Source: Pontibacter chinhatensis
GTDB lineage: Bacteria > Bacteroidota > Bacteroidia > Cytophagales > Hymenobacteraceae
Length of the DNA: 64,000 nucleotides
Assembly (NCBI RefSeq): GCF_900113285.1
Contig: NZ_FOOT01000002.1
Coordinates: 682,001 to 746,000 of the forward strand
Direction: 5' to 3'
Shown here: piece by piece, positions 43,446-52,893 of the stretch
How positions within the stretch are numbered: position 1 is the stretch's first letter
Layout of the letters: every line of letters starts with the position of its first letter
The notes under the pieces: generated by a model
What the model saw: only the letters and a program-made list of their open reading frames with translations
Told to the model about the DNA's origin: nothing
Databases searched by the model: none
Translations under genes and position numbers: made by a program

Positions 43446-44033
43446 ATGCTGACTGCAACACAAGAAACAAAGATAGATTTACTAAAAGACCTGGGCCTGC
43501 CGGAAGAAAGCACTTTCGCTGCCCTGGAAAAACTGACAGAAACCGAATCACGCTACCTCCGCGACCTGCGCGTGAACCTGAAAAGCGCCCTGGCCGGTGA
43601 GACCCTAAGTATAAAGGAGGCGTACCTGCTGGCCCTGTCGGCGGCGGCTAACGAGGAAAACGAGGTGCTGGTGAAGGCTTTTGAAGAGAAGGCGCTGGAG
43701 AACGGTGCCGAACTAGGCGAAGTAGCCGAGGCCATCGCCTGCGCCTCCCTGCTAGCTACTAATAACATCCTCTACCGCTTCCGCCACTTTGCTGGCAAGG
43801 AGGAGTACGAGCAGCAGCCTGCCCGCATTAAAATGAACATCATGATGAAGCCGGTGCTGGGCAAGGAGTTCTTCGAGCTGATGAGCCTGGCCATCTCAGC
43901 CATCAACGGCTGCGAGCGCTGCGTTACCTCGCACGAGGCCTCTGTGATGCAACTGGGCACCAAAGAGCCACGCATCTTCGACGCTATCCGTGTAGCTGCC
44001 GTGGTGGTAGGTTTGAGCAAGATTATCAAATAG
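43446..44033 (+). CDS. AhpD-like alkylhydroperoxidase (carboxymuconolactone decarboxylase family)
   Basis: A 195-residue all-helical protein of the AhpD/CMD family. The CxxC-His catalytic site is GCERCVTSHEASV (Cys, Cys, His), as in AhpD, which reduces AhpC. Length and the position just after the ahpC-like gene support that role. The ATG at 43446 (MLTATQETKIDLL) was chosen over an earlier frame that starts in spacer sequence. About 150 bp separate it from the peroxiredoxin gene, so it may have its own promoter. A stem-loop terminator follows. Confidence 0.85.
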   Translation: MLTATQETKIDLLKDLGLPEESTFAALEKLTETESRYLRDLRVNLKSALAGETLSIKEAYLLALSAAANEENEVLVKAFEEKALENGAELGEVAEAIACASLLATNNILYRFRHFAGKEEYEQQPARIKMNIMMKPVLGKEFFELMSLAISAINGCERCVTSHEASVMQLGTKEPRIFDAIRVAAVVVGLSKIIK

Positions 44034-44061
44034 TATCCCTAAAGCTAAGTTAAGTTACCTG

Positions 44062-44090
44062 AAAACACCCGCAGTTTCTGTGGGTGTTTT
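44062..44090 (+). terminator. terminator after the ahpD-like gene
   Basis: A 12-bp stem (44062-44073 with 44079-44090, one G-U pair) followed by T-rich sequence. Confidence 0.85.
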
Positions 44091-44187
44091 TGTTTTGCCT
44101 CCCCAGCAGGGAAGAAGGTTGGAAAGGGCACTTTTATACTTTGAATAGATGCACGTGGCACTACCACAGGCAAGAAACAGCCGAGGT

Positions 44188-45495
44188 CTATTCATGGGCT
44201 ATGGCCCGATTAGAACCCGCATCTTCCTTGGTTAATAAGGCTAACAGCTGGCATAAATAGGCATTTTCGCGCTCAAAGTCTTTCTGCAGGTTCCACTCCT
44301 GCAGGATAACAACCACAACTTTTTGCTCGGGCAGTATCAGAATGTGTTGCCCGCCTTTGCCTCTCGCGGTGTAAACTGGCTTATTGTTATAGCTGAAGAG
44401 CCACCAGGAGAAACCGTATCCTACCTCCTGATAGCAATCTAAGGTGCGAAATGCGTTGCTCTGCCTTGTATAGTTTGTGAAGCTCTTCTCCACCCACGCA
44501 GAGTCCAGGAGCTGCTTCCCGTTCACCTTACCTTTGTTGAGGTATAATTCACCAAACCGGGCAAGATCACGGGCTGTAAAGTATGTCTCGTCACCGCCGG
44601 CGTAGTAGCCATCCACCTTTCGCCAGAAACCACACTGTATGCCCAATGGCTTAAACAGCTTTTCCTCGGCAAACTCCTTGGTGGTGGTATTAGACGCCTT
44701 TGTAATTACAGCGGATAGCAGCATGTGGGAGCCAGTAAAATACTTAAACTCCTGCCCTACTTTAGTTTCAGACACCTCCTCCTTCATGAGCACCTGCTCA
44801 ACGCCCTGCGGCCCGTCCCAACCGGTAAACCCGCCGCGCATGGATAACAGATGTGCTACCGTTACTTTATCTTTTGATTCCCCCGAAACATTTCCTTGGT
44901 ACTCCGAAAAGTATGGCATCACATACTCGTCTTCTGATTTTAGATAGCCTTCCTGAACCGAAAGACCGGCGAGCGCAGCAGTTATACTTTTGGTAACAGA
45001 GTGGACATTAAAGGCACTGTACCTGGTGGCTCCCTTCTGATACTTCTCCGCGATTAATTTCCCATCCTGGACAACTACCAGCCCTCTAAGCCTTTCCCAA
45101 CCTTCGATTGCCTGGAGGTAACCTGCAATATCCTCTGCCGCATACCCGGCACTTTCGGGTGTGGCGGTTTGCCAGTTATAAGGCTCATGGCTCACCTCAA
45201 GGGACTGTGACACAGTGAAGGGCAGCGACAGGTTAAGCGGGTGCCACTCGAAGAAGTAGTTCATCGCATTCACCACCAGCAAAATAGTAGCTGCCGACGC
45301 AAGACCAAGTATAAATTTGAGTCGGCGTTGCTTGCGCCAAATTAAAAGTATAGCCGTGAACAGCAGCACAAGCACCACCAGAATATACTCGATGGCATTA
45401 GGGTATGGTAAATGAAAGTAGTCGTCCTTTATTTTGTAGGCGATGGCGATGCAGAGTCCGGTAAGGAGGGTAAAGGTGAGGTAAAGTGTTTTCAT
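44188..45495 (-). CDS. membrane-anchored serine hydrolase of the beta-lactamase/class C fold
   Basis: A 435-residue protein. Three N-terminal hydrophobic segments (residues about 3-20, 36-53 and 60-80) anchor it, and a penicillin-binding-like domain follows. The catalytic SxxK is Ser166-Lys169 in NVHSVTKSITAAL. A Tyr-containing second motif is probably in KYFTGSHMLL, and the third resembles a KTG-like loop (ARGKGGQH). Such enzymes are esterases, peptidases or lactamases; resistance to beta-lactams should not be assumed. It is a single gene. Confidence 0.8.
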   Translation of the reverse strand: MKTLYLTFTLLTGLCIAIAYKIKDDYFHLPYPNAIEYILVVLVLLFTAILLIWRKQRRLKFILGLASAATILLVVNAMNYFFEWHPLNLSLPFTVSQSLEVSHEPYNWQTATPESAGYAAEDIAGYLQAIEGWERLRGLVVVQDGKLIAEKYQKGATRYSAFNVHSVTKSITAALAGLSVQEGYLKSEDEYVMPYFSEYQGNVSGESKDKVTVAHLLSMRGGFTGWDGPQGVEQVLMKEEVSETKVGQEFKYFTGSHMLLSAVITKASNTTTKEFAEEKLFKPLGIQCGFWRKVDGYYAGGDETYFTARDLARFGELYLNKGKVNGKQLLDSAWVEKSFTNYTRQSNAFRTLDCYQEVGYGFSWWLFSYNNKPVYTARGKGGQHILILPEQKVVVVILQEWNLQKDFERENAYLCQLLALLTKEDAGSNRAIAHE

Positions 45496-45604
45496 TTAAA
45501 TTTTAGGGGATGATGGTTTTAGCGTGCTTAGCTAGAAGTATAGCAAAGGTTTAAATATGTTTTGTGCTTGCCCATCCTGCGATAGCCAGTTGCAAAATGA
45601 TTCT

Positions 45605-46813
45605 TTACTTATTCTTCCTCAGCCCATTTAGTTTTGTAAGTGTCTCCGGATTTTCCCTTATCGACAAAGCCTTTTTGAGGTGCTCTATGGCTTTCTTCCT
45701 GTCTCCCTTCTTACTGTAATAGTCGCCTAAGGCATCGTATACACCAAAGCTCTGCGGGTAATTAGTTTTATTTAGCTGCAAGAAGCCAAGAGCTTTATCG
45801 GGCAAATCCCGGTTCAGGCAAGCAAGAGCAAAGGAATATACCAGTGACTCGGGCGGCAGCACCTTATAGCCTATCTTTGTGGATATACTGTCGTAATAAT
45901 CCTCTACAAACTGGGCATTGAAAGTGGCGGCGTGCACACCTGCTTCTGGTATGGGTAAGGGCTCAAAAGCTAGCATTGCACGCATAGCATCATTGACAGC
46001 ATGAAGCGAAAGGGAGAAATGAGTCTCACCCGCATAATATTTCCACTTCAGAGACTTATTGCTTTGCCTGTCCAGCAGATCTGAGAATTCCATATTTGCC
46101 CTCACATGAGTTATACTTGTCGGGTCCTGCTTAACGGCAAGCACCGAATCAGCTAACGCTAAGAAAAGCTTCTTCCCTTCTAAATTACCCTTTTTGAAGT
46201 TGTTTTTCGCTTTCTTCAGGACCAACTTATCATCCCACCATAGGCTAGGGTCAATGGCTACATAGGAGTCGAAAAGTTCCGGCTTATCCACCAGCGTGTT
46301 TGTCACCAGCAAGCCTCCAAAAGAATGACCCACGAGCATGCGGTACTGTTCTGTGGGATACTTTGCATCAATGTAGGGTATCAGTTCTTTTTCCAGAAAG
46401 GCCGTGAACTTCTCGCCGCCACCCGATTGCCGTAGATATCTTGCCTCTGTCCCATCCCAACTTTTAGTCGAGTTGGTTGGAGTAAAATCGCGGGTGCGGT
46501 TTGTATTTACGACAGCCACCACAATCATTTCAGGAATAATGCCTGCCCCGTTCTCCGAACTTAGGAAATGCATGAGTCCTGTAACCGCCTGAAAGTGCCA
46601 GTCTCCATCGAGGAGGTAAAGTACGGGGTAACGTTTGGGGGCAAAATAATCCCCGTAGTATTCCGGCTGCTTTGGTACATGTACCCATATCTCCCGAGCC
46701 TCACCTAACACCTGCGACTGTAAGCTGTCTATAACACCAATCTCGATCCTTCCGTGCTGCGAAAAGCCTGTCGAGGAAAATAGTAACAACAAGGCGAGGA
46801 GAAGCTTTTTCAT
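45605..46813 (-). CDS. secreted alpha/beta hydrolase (Fes/esterase D type) with C-terminal TPR
   Basis: A 402-residue secreted protein (signal peptide to FSQ). The esterase domain is of the IroE/Fes type, with RYPVLYLLDGDWHF, the nucleophile GHSFGG (about Ser166) and a probable catalytic His in GETHFSLS. A C-terminal tetratricopeptide region (ALGDYYSKKGDRKKAIEHLKKAL) may recruit partners. Members cleave trilactone siderophores or other esters; the substrate here is unknown. No siderophore receptor is adjacent. It is monocistronic. Confidence 0.8.
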   Translation of the reverse strand: MKKLLLALLLLFSSTGFSQHGRIEIGVIDSLQSQVLGEAREIWVHVPKQPEYYGDYFAPKRYPVLYLLDGDWHFQAVTGLMHFLSSENGAGIIPEMIVVAVVNTNRTRDFTPTNSTKSWDGTEARYLRQSGGGEKFTAFLEKELIPYIDAKYPTEQYRMLVGHSFGGLLVTNTLVDKPELFDSYVAIDPSLWWDDKLVLKKAKNNFKKGNLEGKKLFLALADSVLAVKQDPTSITHVRANMEFSDLLDRQSNKSLKWKYYAGETHFSLSLHAVNDAMRAMLAFEPLPIPEAGVHAATFNAQFVEDYYDSISTKIGYKVLPPESLVYSFALACLNRDLPDKALGFLQLNKTNYPQSFGVYDALGDYYSKKGDRKKAIEHLKKALSIRENPETLTKLNGLRKNK

Positions 46814-47046
46814 TTCTTCTTGTTTAGGTGAACCGGCAGGTAAATAACCATCAGGGTATTGCTAGAATATGCAATAGAGTCTTAGTGTTGCACAGCAGGA
46901 GCAATACGCCTCTCATACTTCCAGCAACTGGTAGATAGAATGACTAGGTTATTCAATATAGTATATGTAAGTATAAATATAAAAATATATAAAGTATAAG
47001 CACCGCAAGTTGCCCTGTAAGTTGCCCTTCAAGTATAGCCAAAACA

Positions 47047-47078
47047 AAACCGCCTGCCACAGATGCAGCAGGCGGTTT
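47047..47078 (-). terminator. terminator after rny
   Basis: An 11-bp perfect stem (47047-47057 with 47068-47078) with T-rich minus-strand sequence after it. Confidence 0.8.
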
Positions 47079-47105
47079 AACCTTATTTAATATCAAATGT
47101 AATAC

Positions 47106-48704
47106 TTACTTGGCGTAGCTGATGGCGCGCATCTCCCGGATAACGGTGATCTTGATCTGGCCAGGGTACTGCATTTCTTTCTCAATCTTCTGCGAGATGT
47201 CGAAAGAGAGTTGCTGTGCTTTCTCATCCGATACATTGTCGGCATCTACCATCACGCGCAACTCGCGGCCGGCCTGTATGGCGTAGCACTGGTTCACCCC
47301 GTCGAACGACACGGCAGCCTCTTCCAGCTCCTTCAAACGCTTGATGTACGACTCCATGATCTCGCGGCGGGCACCTGGTCTGGAGCCAGAGATGGCGTCG
47401 CAGGCCTGAATCAGCGGAGATATCATAGCCGTCATCTCGATCTCGTCGTGGTGGGCACCGATGGCATTGCACACGTCCGGATGCTCTTTATACTTCTTGG
47501 CCAGCTCCATACCAATAATGGCGTGCGGCAGTTCCGGCTCGTCTGGCGTTACCTTGCCGATGTCGTGCAACAGACCAGCGCGTTTGGCGTGCTTCACGTT
47601 CAGGCCCAGTTCGGCGGCCATAGTGGCGCATAGGTTGGCTACCTCGCGTGAGTGCTGCAGCAGGTTCTGTCCGTAAGACGAACGGAAGCGCATGCGGCCC
47701 ACCATCTTAATCAGTTCCGGGTGCAGCCCGTGGATGCCTAGGTCAATAGCGGTACGCTCGCCTATCTCCACAATCTCCTCCTCGATGTTCTTGCGGGTCT
47801 TGGTTACCACCTCCTCAATACGGGCCGGGTGAATACGGCCGTCGGCCACCAGGCGGTGCAGCGACAGGCGCGCGATCTCGCGGCGCACCGGGTCGAAACC
47901 GGAGATAATGATAGCCTCAGGAGTATCGTCTACGATGATCTCCACGCCGGTGGCAGCTTCCAGGGCACGGATATTACGACCTTCACGGCCGATGATCTTG
48001 CCTTTGATATCGTCGCTCTCGATGTTGAACACCGATACGCAGTTCTCGATGGCATGCTCTGCGGCAGTACGCTGAATCGTTTCGATAACGATTTTCTTGG
48101 CCTCTTTGGTAGCCGTAAGTTTGGCCTGGGCCACAATGTCTTTGATGTGGGAGGAAGCGCGGGAAGTGGCCTCGTTTTTCAGGGCTTCTACCAGTTGCTC
48201 GCGGGCTTCGGCAGCCGTCAGGCCGGCTATTTTCTCCAGGCGGCCTACCACCTCTTCGTGTTGCTGCTCTACCTCCTCACGGCGTTTCTTGAGCTGCTCG
48301 TGCTGTGCGTGCAGGTGGTTTTTCTCTTTCTCCAGCTCCGCGTGCAGGGTTTCTTTCTCTTTATGAAGGTCAGCCTCCAGGCGCTTGGCCTGCTCCATTT
48401 GCTTGGTAACGTGCTGCTCGCGCTGCTTTACCTTGTTCTCGTTCTGGATGATGAGGTTCTTCTTCTTGTTCATCTCCTCCTCGAACTCGGCCTTCATCTT
48501 CAGGTATTTCTCCTTGGCCTCCAGAATGCGGTCCTTTTTGATGGTCTCCGCGTTCAGCTCGGCTTCGCGAATGATACTTTTGGCTCTCTGGCGAGCCTCT
48601 TCCTCCTGCTGCTTAAATACCTTCTGCAGCAGTACACGCCCAATCACTACGCCGATGATCAGCGAGACGAGGGCAGTTAGTACAATATAAAGGATGTCGG
48701 GCAT
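47106..48704 (-). CDS. rny: ribonuclease Y
   Basis: The membrane-anchored endoribonuclease that starts decay of many mRNAs. Its 532 residues comprise an N-terminal transmembrane helix (about 3-22), a long coiled coil (about 30-200), a KH domain ([22 protein letters not shown]) and an HD domain with HDIGKV and AIGAHHDE. The length matches the family (about 520). The start is the ATG at 48704. It is transcribed toward its own terminator and lies in the pheT, coiled-coil, zapA, rny array, linking RNA decay and cell division genes. Confidence 0.95.
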   Translation of the reverse strand: MPDILYIVLTALVSLIIGVVIGRVLLQKVFKQQEEEARQRAKSIIREAELNAETIKKDRILEAKEKYLKMKAEFEEEMNKKKNLIIQNENKVKQREQHVTKQMEQAKRLEADLHKEKETLHAELEKEKNHLHAQHEQLKKRREEVEQQHEEVVGRLEKIAGLTAAEAREQLVEALKNEATSRASSHIKDIVAQAKLTATKEAKKIVIETIQRTAAEHAIENCVSVFNIESDDIKGKIIGREGRNIRALEAATGVEIIVDDTPEAIIISGFDPVRREIARLSLHRLVADGRIHPARIEEVVTKTRKNIEEEIVEIGERTAIDLGIHGLHPELIKMVGRMRFRSSYGQNLLQHSREVANLCATMAAELGLNVKHAKRAGLLHDIGKVTPDEPELPHAIIGMELAKKYKEHPDVCNAIGAHHDEIEMTAMISPLIQACDAISGSRPGARREIMESYIKRLKELEEAAVSFDGVNQCYAIQAGRELRVMVDADNVSDEKAQQLSFDISQKIEKEMQYPGQIKITVIREMRAISYAK

Positions 48705-48817
48705 AACTATAGCGTTTATGGTTTTTAAACACGTATAGCAAGCACCTGCAAAGGAGACATGGTATGGCTGATGGGCCTAAACGAAAGTATAGCCGAAAGA
48801 GGTAAAGGTTCTTCCGC

Positions 48818-49105
48818 CTATTTGCTCACCGATGATAAGAGATCGTCCAGAAGGTTGAGCTGCTGGTCTACCTGGGCTACATGGGAGGTATGCTCCTCCT
48901 CCAGCTTCACCTTTTCGGCCATGGCCTCAAATGCCACCATCGCCAGCAGGTCCTGCTTGTCCTGTATCCCAAATTGGTCCTTAAAAAAGCGCAGCCGCTC
49001 GTTCAGGATTTTCCCGACCGCTCTGATTCTTTCTTCTTCCTCTTCCTTCACCCGCATCGGATACTCGCGTTCCGCGATGCGAATCTTAATAGATAATTCA
49101 CTCAT
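48818..49105 (-). CDS. zapA: cell division protein ZapA
   Basis: A 95-residue ZapA that stabilises FtsZ filaments at midcell. The N-terminal beta-hairpin (MSELSIKIRIAEREYPMRVKEEEEERIRAVG) is family-typical, followed by the coiled-coil dimerisation helix (KDLLAMVAFEAMAEKV-like, read here as KQDLLAMVAFEAMAEKVKLEEE). The start is the ATG at 49105. The 98-residue coiled-coil gene upstream (49165) is probably co-expressed and may act with it. Confidence 0.9.
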   Translation of the reverse strand: MSELSIKIRIAEREYPMRVKEEEEERIRAVGKILNERLRFFKDQFGIQDKQDLLAMVAFEAMAEKVKLEEEHTSHVAQVDQQLNLLDDLLSSVSK

Positions 49106-49164
49106 CCGCTGCGTAGTTTATGGTTCGGCTTACCGACCTTTCCGAGCGCTTTAGTGGCTCATAC

Positions 49165-49461
49165 TTAGTCCTGTAGGTAAGCAATACACTTATCAATTTC
49201 TCTGATATATTCGTTTAGCCTGAGCTTCAATTCTGTCGAATTTGCAGCATTTCCTGCTATCGCGTCTACAATTTTAACAATATTCTCCTGATTTTGAAAA
49301 TTTTTTATCTGCTCATCCTTCTCCTCCAGAAGTCCTTCGAGCTCTTTTAGCTGCTGCTGAGCTTGCAAGAGCCTTTGTTGCACCTCCTGGTGGCGCTGAA
49401 TCATTTTTCGCAGCTTATCTTCAATCTGCCGGAGTTGTTGTACTTGCGTATCCTTTGCCAT
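49165..49461 (-). CDS. coiled-coil protein encoded between pheT and zapA
   Basis: A 98-residue protein that is almost entirely coiled coil (LRQIEDKLRKMIQRHQEVQQ and onwards, Gln- and Leu-rich), with a C-terminal helix STELKLRLNEYIREIDKCIAYL. It resembles short division partners such as ZapB in shape, and I recall the same position, between pheT and zapA, in other Bacteroidota. The function is not established. Its start is four bases after the pheT stop. A role with ZapA at the division ring is a position-based inference. Confidence 0.75.
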   Translation of the reverse strand: MAKDTQVQQLRQIEDKLRKMIQRHQEVQQRLLQAQQQLKELEGLLEEKDEQIKNFQNQENIVKIVDAIAGNAANSTELKLRLNEYIREIDKCIAYLQD

Positions 49462-49465
49462 AACA

Positions 49466-51877
49466 TTACTTGCGGATAAAAGCTCCCAATTGCTTCTCGA
49501 ATTGCTGCATCAGGCGGTTCATGGTGCTGTCAATCACCTTATCGGTCAGGGTTTGCTGCTTGTCCTGCAGGGTAAAGCTCAGGGCGTAGGCTTTCTTGCC
49601 CGCCTCGATTTTATCCCCCTCGTACACGTCGAACACATTCACGTCCTGCAGCAGCTTGCGCTCCACCCGGAAGGCTACCTTCTTCAGCTCGTCAAAGCTT
49701 AGGTGCTTGTCCACTACCAACGACAGGTCGCGGCGCACCTCCGGGAACTTCGACAGTTCCTCGGCCACCAGCTTGTCTTTATACTTCTTCAGGAGGTAAT
49801 CCCAGTTCAGTTCAGCATACCATACCTGCTCCTTCACCTCCATCAGGCGGGTAATAGCGGTGTCCAGCATGCCGAGCTCGGCTATCACCGTACCATTTTT
49901 GGCGTAGGCGATGCCCTGGCGCATGTAAGGGTTCTCCGCCAGCTTCTGCACCTCAAAATCACCGGCGTTTAGCTTGCGCAGCACGTTCTGTACCACACCC
50001 GCCAGGTCGTGGAAGGCGGTTTTTATACTTGGCTGCTTCCAGCTCTCGGCCGTTACGTTGCCGGTCATGTAGAGCGACAGGCGGCGGCTTTCTTTATAAT
50101 CGCCTTCCTGCAGTTCGTATACTTTGCCCAGTTCAAAAAGCTTCAGGTCGCGCTGGCGGCGGTTGATATTGCGGCGCAGCACCTCCAAACCTGAGAAAAC
50201 CATGCTCTTGCGCAGCACGTCCAGGTCTTCGGAGTTATAGTTTACCACCTGCACCAGGTTGGCCGTTTCGCCGATGGCCTGGTAGTAGTTGGAGTTGGTA
50301 ATAGAGTTGGTGATGATCTCGTGGAACCCGTTGGCCGCGATATAGCCCGCAATTGTTTCAGTTACGTCCTCGGCATAGGGGCTCGGGAACTTAGCCAGGA
50401 AAGTAGTGGCCAGGTTCTCGCTCATTTCGATGTTATTGAAGCCGTAGATGCGCAGGATTTCCTCCACCACGTCGGCCTCGCGGGTCACGTCCACCTTAAA
50501 CGGCGGCACCGACAGCGTCAGGTCCGTTTCGGTTTCACTAGTGATCTCAATACCCAGATCAGTAAGTATAGATTTGATGCGCTCCACGCCGATGTGCTGC
50601 CCGATTAAAGTATGGGCGCGCGCAATGTTCAGCTTCACCTCATGGTTTTGGATGGGCTGCGGATACACGTCCACAATCTCGGAGCTTACCTCGCCGCCGG
50701 CTACCTCCTGCACCAGCAGGGCCGCACGCTTCAGGGCCGTGATGACCATGTTGGGATCGGTGCCGCGCTCAAAGCGGAAAGAGGCGTCTGTTTTGAGGCC
50801 ATGCGCCATACCGGTGCGGCGCACGGAACTTGGTGAAAAGTAGGCGCTCTCGATAAAGATGCTGGTGGTGGCCTCCGATACACCGGAATCCTCTCCTCCG
50901 AACACGCCGCCAATGGCCATAGGCTCCTCGGCGTTGCAGATCATCAGGTCGGTGGCGTTCAGCTTGCGCTCCACACCATCCAGCGTTTTGAAGATAGTGC
51001 CGGCTTCCACATTCTTCACCACAATCTTATCGCCTTTGATCTTATCGGCGTCGAAGGCGTGCAGCGGCTGGCCCAGTTCGTGCAGCACGAAGTTGGTCAC
51101 ATCCACCACGTTGTTTATCGGCGAGAGGCCGATGGCGCGCAGGCGCTTCTGCAGCCATTCCGGCGATGGGCCCACGTTCACGCCCGAAACCGTCAGGCCA
51201 GCGTAGCGCGGACAGGCATCCGTATTTTGTATCTCCACCGCCACCGGGCGGGAAGTGTTATTTACCTTGAAAGCATCAGTGTCAGGCAGCTGCGCCTTCG
51301 CGTCGAGCAGTGCCTGCAGGTCGCGGGCCACGCCGAAATGCGAAGCGGCATCTGCGCGGTTGGGCGTCAGGCCAATTTCGAACACTTTATCAGAGCCCAG
51401 GCCGAAGAACTCGGCGGCTGGCGTTCCGTTCGGCAAATCAGTGTCCAGCACCATAATACCCTCATGCGACGTGCCGATGCCAATCTCATCCTCGGCGCAA
51501 ATCATGCCTTCCGAGGCGGCCCCGCGGATCTTGGATTTCTTGATCTTGAAAGGCTCCCCTCCGGCAGGGTAAAGCGTGCTATTCACGGTGGCTACCACCA
51601 CTTTCTGCCCGGCTGCCACGTTGGGCGCGCCGCACACGATCTGGCTTGGCTCCCCCGCCCCAATGTCCACGGTGGTGATGCTCAGGCGATCGGCATCCGG
51701 GTGACGCTCACACGTCAGCACCTCCCCTATCACGATGCCCTCCAGGCCGCCCTGCACCACGTCGAAAGTATGGATACCCTCTACCTCCAGGCCAGCGCCC
51801 GTCAGCAGCGTCCCTATTTCTTCAGCGGTTTTATCTGTATGTATGAGTTGTTTAAGCCAGTCGTATGAAATCAGCAT
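49466..51877 (-). CDS. pheT: phenylalanine-tRNA ligase beta subunit
   Basis: The beta subunit of PheRS, 803 residues, that charges tRNA-Phe with the alpha subunit. The order is an N-terminal tRNA-binding OB domain (about 40-150, GLEVEGIHTFD and IVCGAPNVAAGQKV), the B3/B4 editing domain (INNVVDVTNFVLHELGQPLHAFD), the B5 domain (AHTLIGQHIG and VPPFKVDVTREADVVEEILRIYG), and the C-terminal FDX-ACB anticodon-binding domain (SKFPEVRRDLSLVVD). pheS is not adjacent, so the subunits are split. Four AAGTATA/TATACTT copies lie inside, each in a different frame context. Confidence 0.95.
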   Translation of the reverse strand: MLISYDWLKQLIHTDKTAEEIGTLLTGAGLEVEGIHTFDVVQGGLEGIVIGEVLTCERHPDADRLSITTVDIGAGEPSQIVCGAPNVAAGQKVVVATVNSTLYPAGGEPFKIKKSKIRGAASEGMICAEDEIGIGTSHEGIMVLDTDLPNGTPAAEFFGLGSDKVFEIGLTPNRADAASHFGVARDLQALLDAKAQLPDTDAFKVNNTSRPVAVEIQNTDACPRYAGLTVSGVNVGPSPEWLQKRLRAIGLSPINNVVDVTNFVLHELGQPLHAFDADKIKGDKIVVKNVEAGTIFKTLDGVERKLNATDLMICNAEEPMAIGGVFGGEDSGVSEATTSIFIESAYFSPSSVRRTGMAHGLKTDASFRFERGTDPNMVITALKRAALLVQEVAGGEVSSEIVDVYPQPIQNHEVKLNIARAHTLIGQHIGVERIKSILTDLGIEITSETETDLTLSVPPFKVDVTREADVVEEILRIYGFNNIEMSENLATTFLAKFPSPYAEDVTETIAGYIAANGFHEIITNSITNSNYYQAIGETANLVQVVNYNSEDLDVLRKSMVFSGLEVLRRNINRRQRDLKLFELGKVYELQEGDYKESRRLSLYMTGNVTAESWKQPSIKTAFHDLAGVVQNVLRKLNAGDFEVQKLAENPYMRQGIAYAKNGTVIAELGMLDTAITRLMEVKEQVWYAELNWDYLLKKYKDKLVAEELSKFPEVRRDLSLVVDKHLSFDELKKVAFRVERKLLQDVNVFDVYEGDKIEAGKKAYALSFTLQDKQQTLTDKVIDSTMNRLMQQFEKQLGAFIRK

Positions 51878-52056
51878 GTTTAATCTGTGTTGGTTTTGTC
51901 TTGGCTACTGCCTGGGCAGCCGCCATTCCCCAAAAATAAGGATAATTATGATATGGGAGAAAGTTGGACAAAAGACTATTTGACAAAAGACTTTTAGAAG
52001 ATGGTAAGGAGCAAATTATTCAATCCCTATACTTCTACCTCCTTTACCGGCAAGCC

Positions 52057-52680
52057 TTACTCCGGTTTCTCGTAGGTTTTCTCGCCGGCCGGTATGGCAA
52101 CGCTCAGGCGATTCTCCTTGGGTGGCAGCGGACACACGTAATCGGGGTTAAAGGCGCAGAAGGGGCTATAGGCGCGGTTAAAGTCCAGCACTATCTTACT
52201 TTTCCCCTCCTCGTAGGGTATATCTAGGAACCGTCCTCCGCCATAGGTCTCGAAGCCGTTGGTTTTATCGGTAAAGGGCACAAATAGCTCCTCCTTGTTT
52301 TCGCCGCTCAGGCGCTTGTAAAGCGTAAGCTGGTGCTGCTGCCCCTCTACCTTAAAAGAGGCCTTGCCGTAGCGCAGGTAAGGTTCGTAGCTGCCGTTAG
52401 TAAGCGGCAAAAGCAGCGTATCCTGTTGGGCCAGCAGCTCTACGGAGGCAGTCAGGCGGTAATCGAGGTTAGGCTCGTAATACACCAGGTTCTTGAAGGC
52501 CCGGCGGCCGGCATCGTCAAAAGGGCTGCTACTGCGGCTCCGGAACGAAAGGTCTTTCTGTTCCCGCTCCTGCAGCAGAGGCTTAATGTAGTTATCGTCG
52601 TTAAAAAGGGCATCCTGAAGGAAGTAGAACATGACGAGCGCCAGGCCCGCCATTAAAACAAGTCTCAGCGGTCTTTGCAT
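52057..52680 (-). CDS. DUF1684 protein
   Basis: A 207-residue protein with an N-terminal transmembrane helix or signal anchor (LVLMAGLALVMFYFLQ) and the DUF1684 signature near the C-terminus: GGGRFLDIPYEEG, followed by VLDFNRAYSPFCAFNPDYVC and CPLPPKENRL. The family is widespread in bacteria and archaea, and no function is agreed. The conserved Cys residues in FCAF and VCPLP may bind metal. It is transcribed leftward, toward pheT, about 180 bp from its start. Confidence 0.8.
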   Translation of the reverse strand: MQRPLRLVLMAGLALVMFYFLQDALFNDDNYIKPLLQEREQKDLSFRSRSSSPFDDAGRRAFKNLVYYEPNLDYRLTASVELLAQQDTLLLPLTNGSYEPYLRYGKASFKVEGQQHQLTLYKRLSGENKEELFVPFTDKTNGFETYGGGRFLDIPYEEGKSKIVLDFNRAYSPFCAFNPDYVCPLPPKENRLSVAIPAGEKTYEKPE

Positions 52681-52893
52681 AAAACTCCGGGTTATAGTTT
52701 ATACAAAGGTCGGAAATTTTTAGGGAGGAAAGTAGCGGTAAGGTAGAAGTACTTTAGCGGTTACAAAGTATAAATTTGCACTTTAGCTCTGGAATGCATA
52801 ACTAGTACAGCCAAACGGCACTTTGGGCTTGCACGGAAACTAACAGGCACTCCGCTGTGTTCAGACATTTATACTTCAAAAACTAAACCCCGC

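Noticed and set aside
48705..48817. 6S RNA between zapA and rny
   Set aside because: 6S RNA lies next to zapA in some bacteria, but this gap is only 113 bp with no long bulged hairpin visible.
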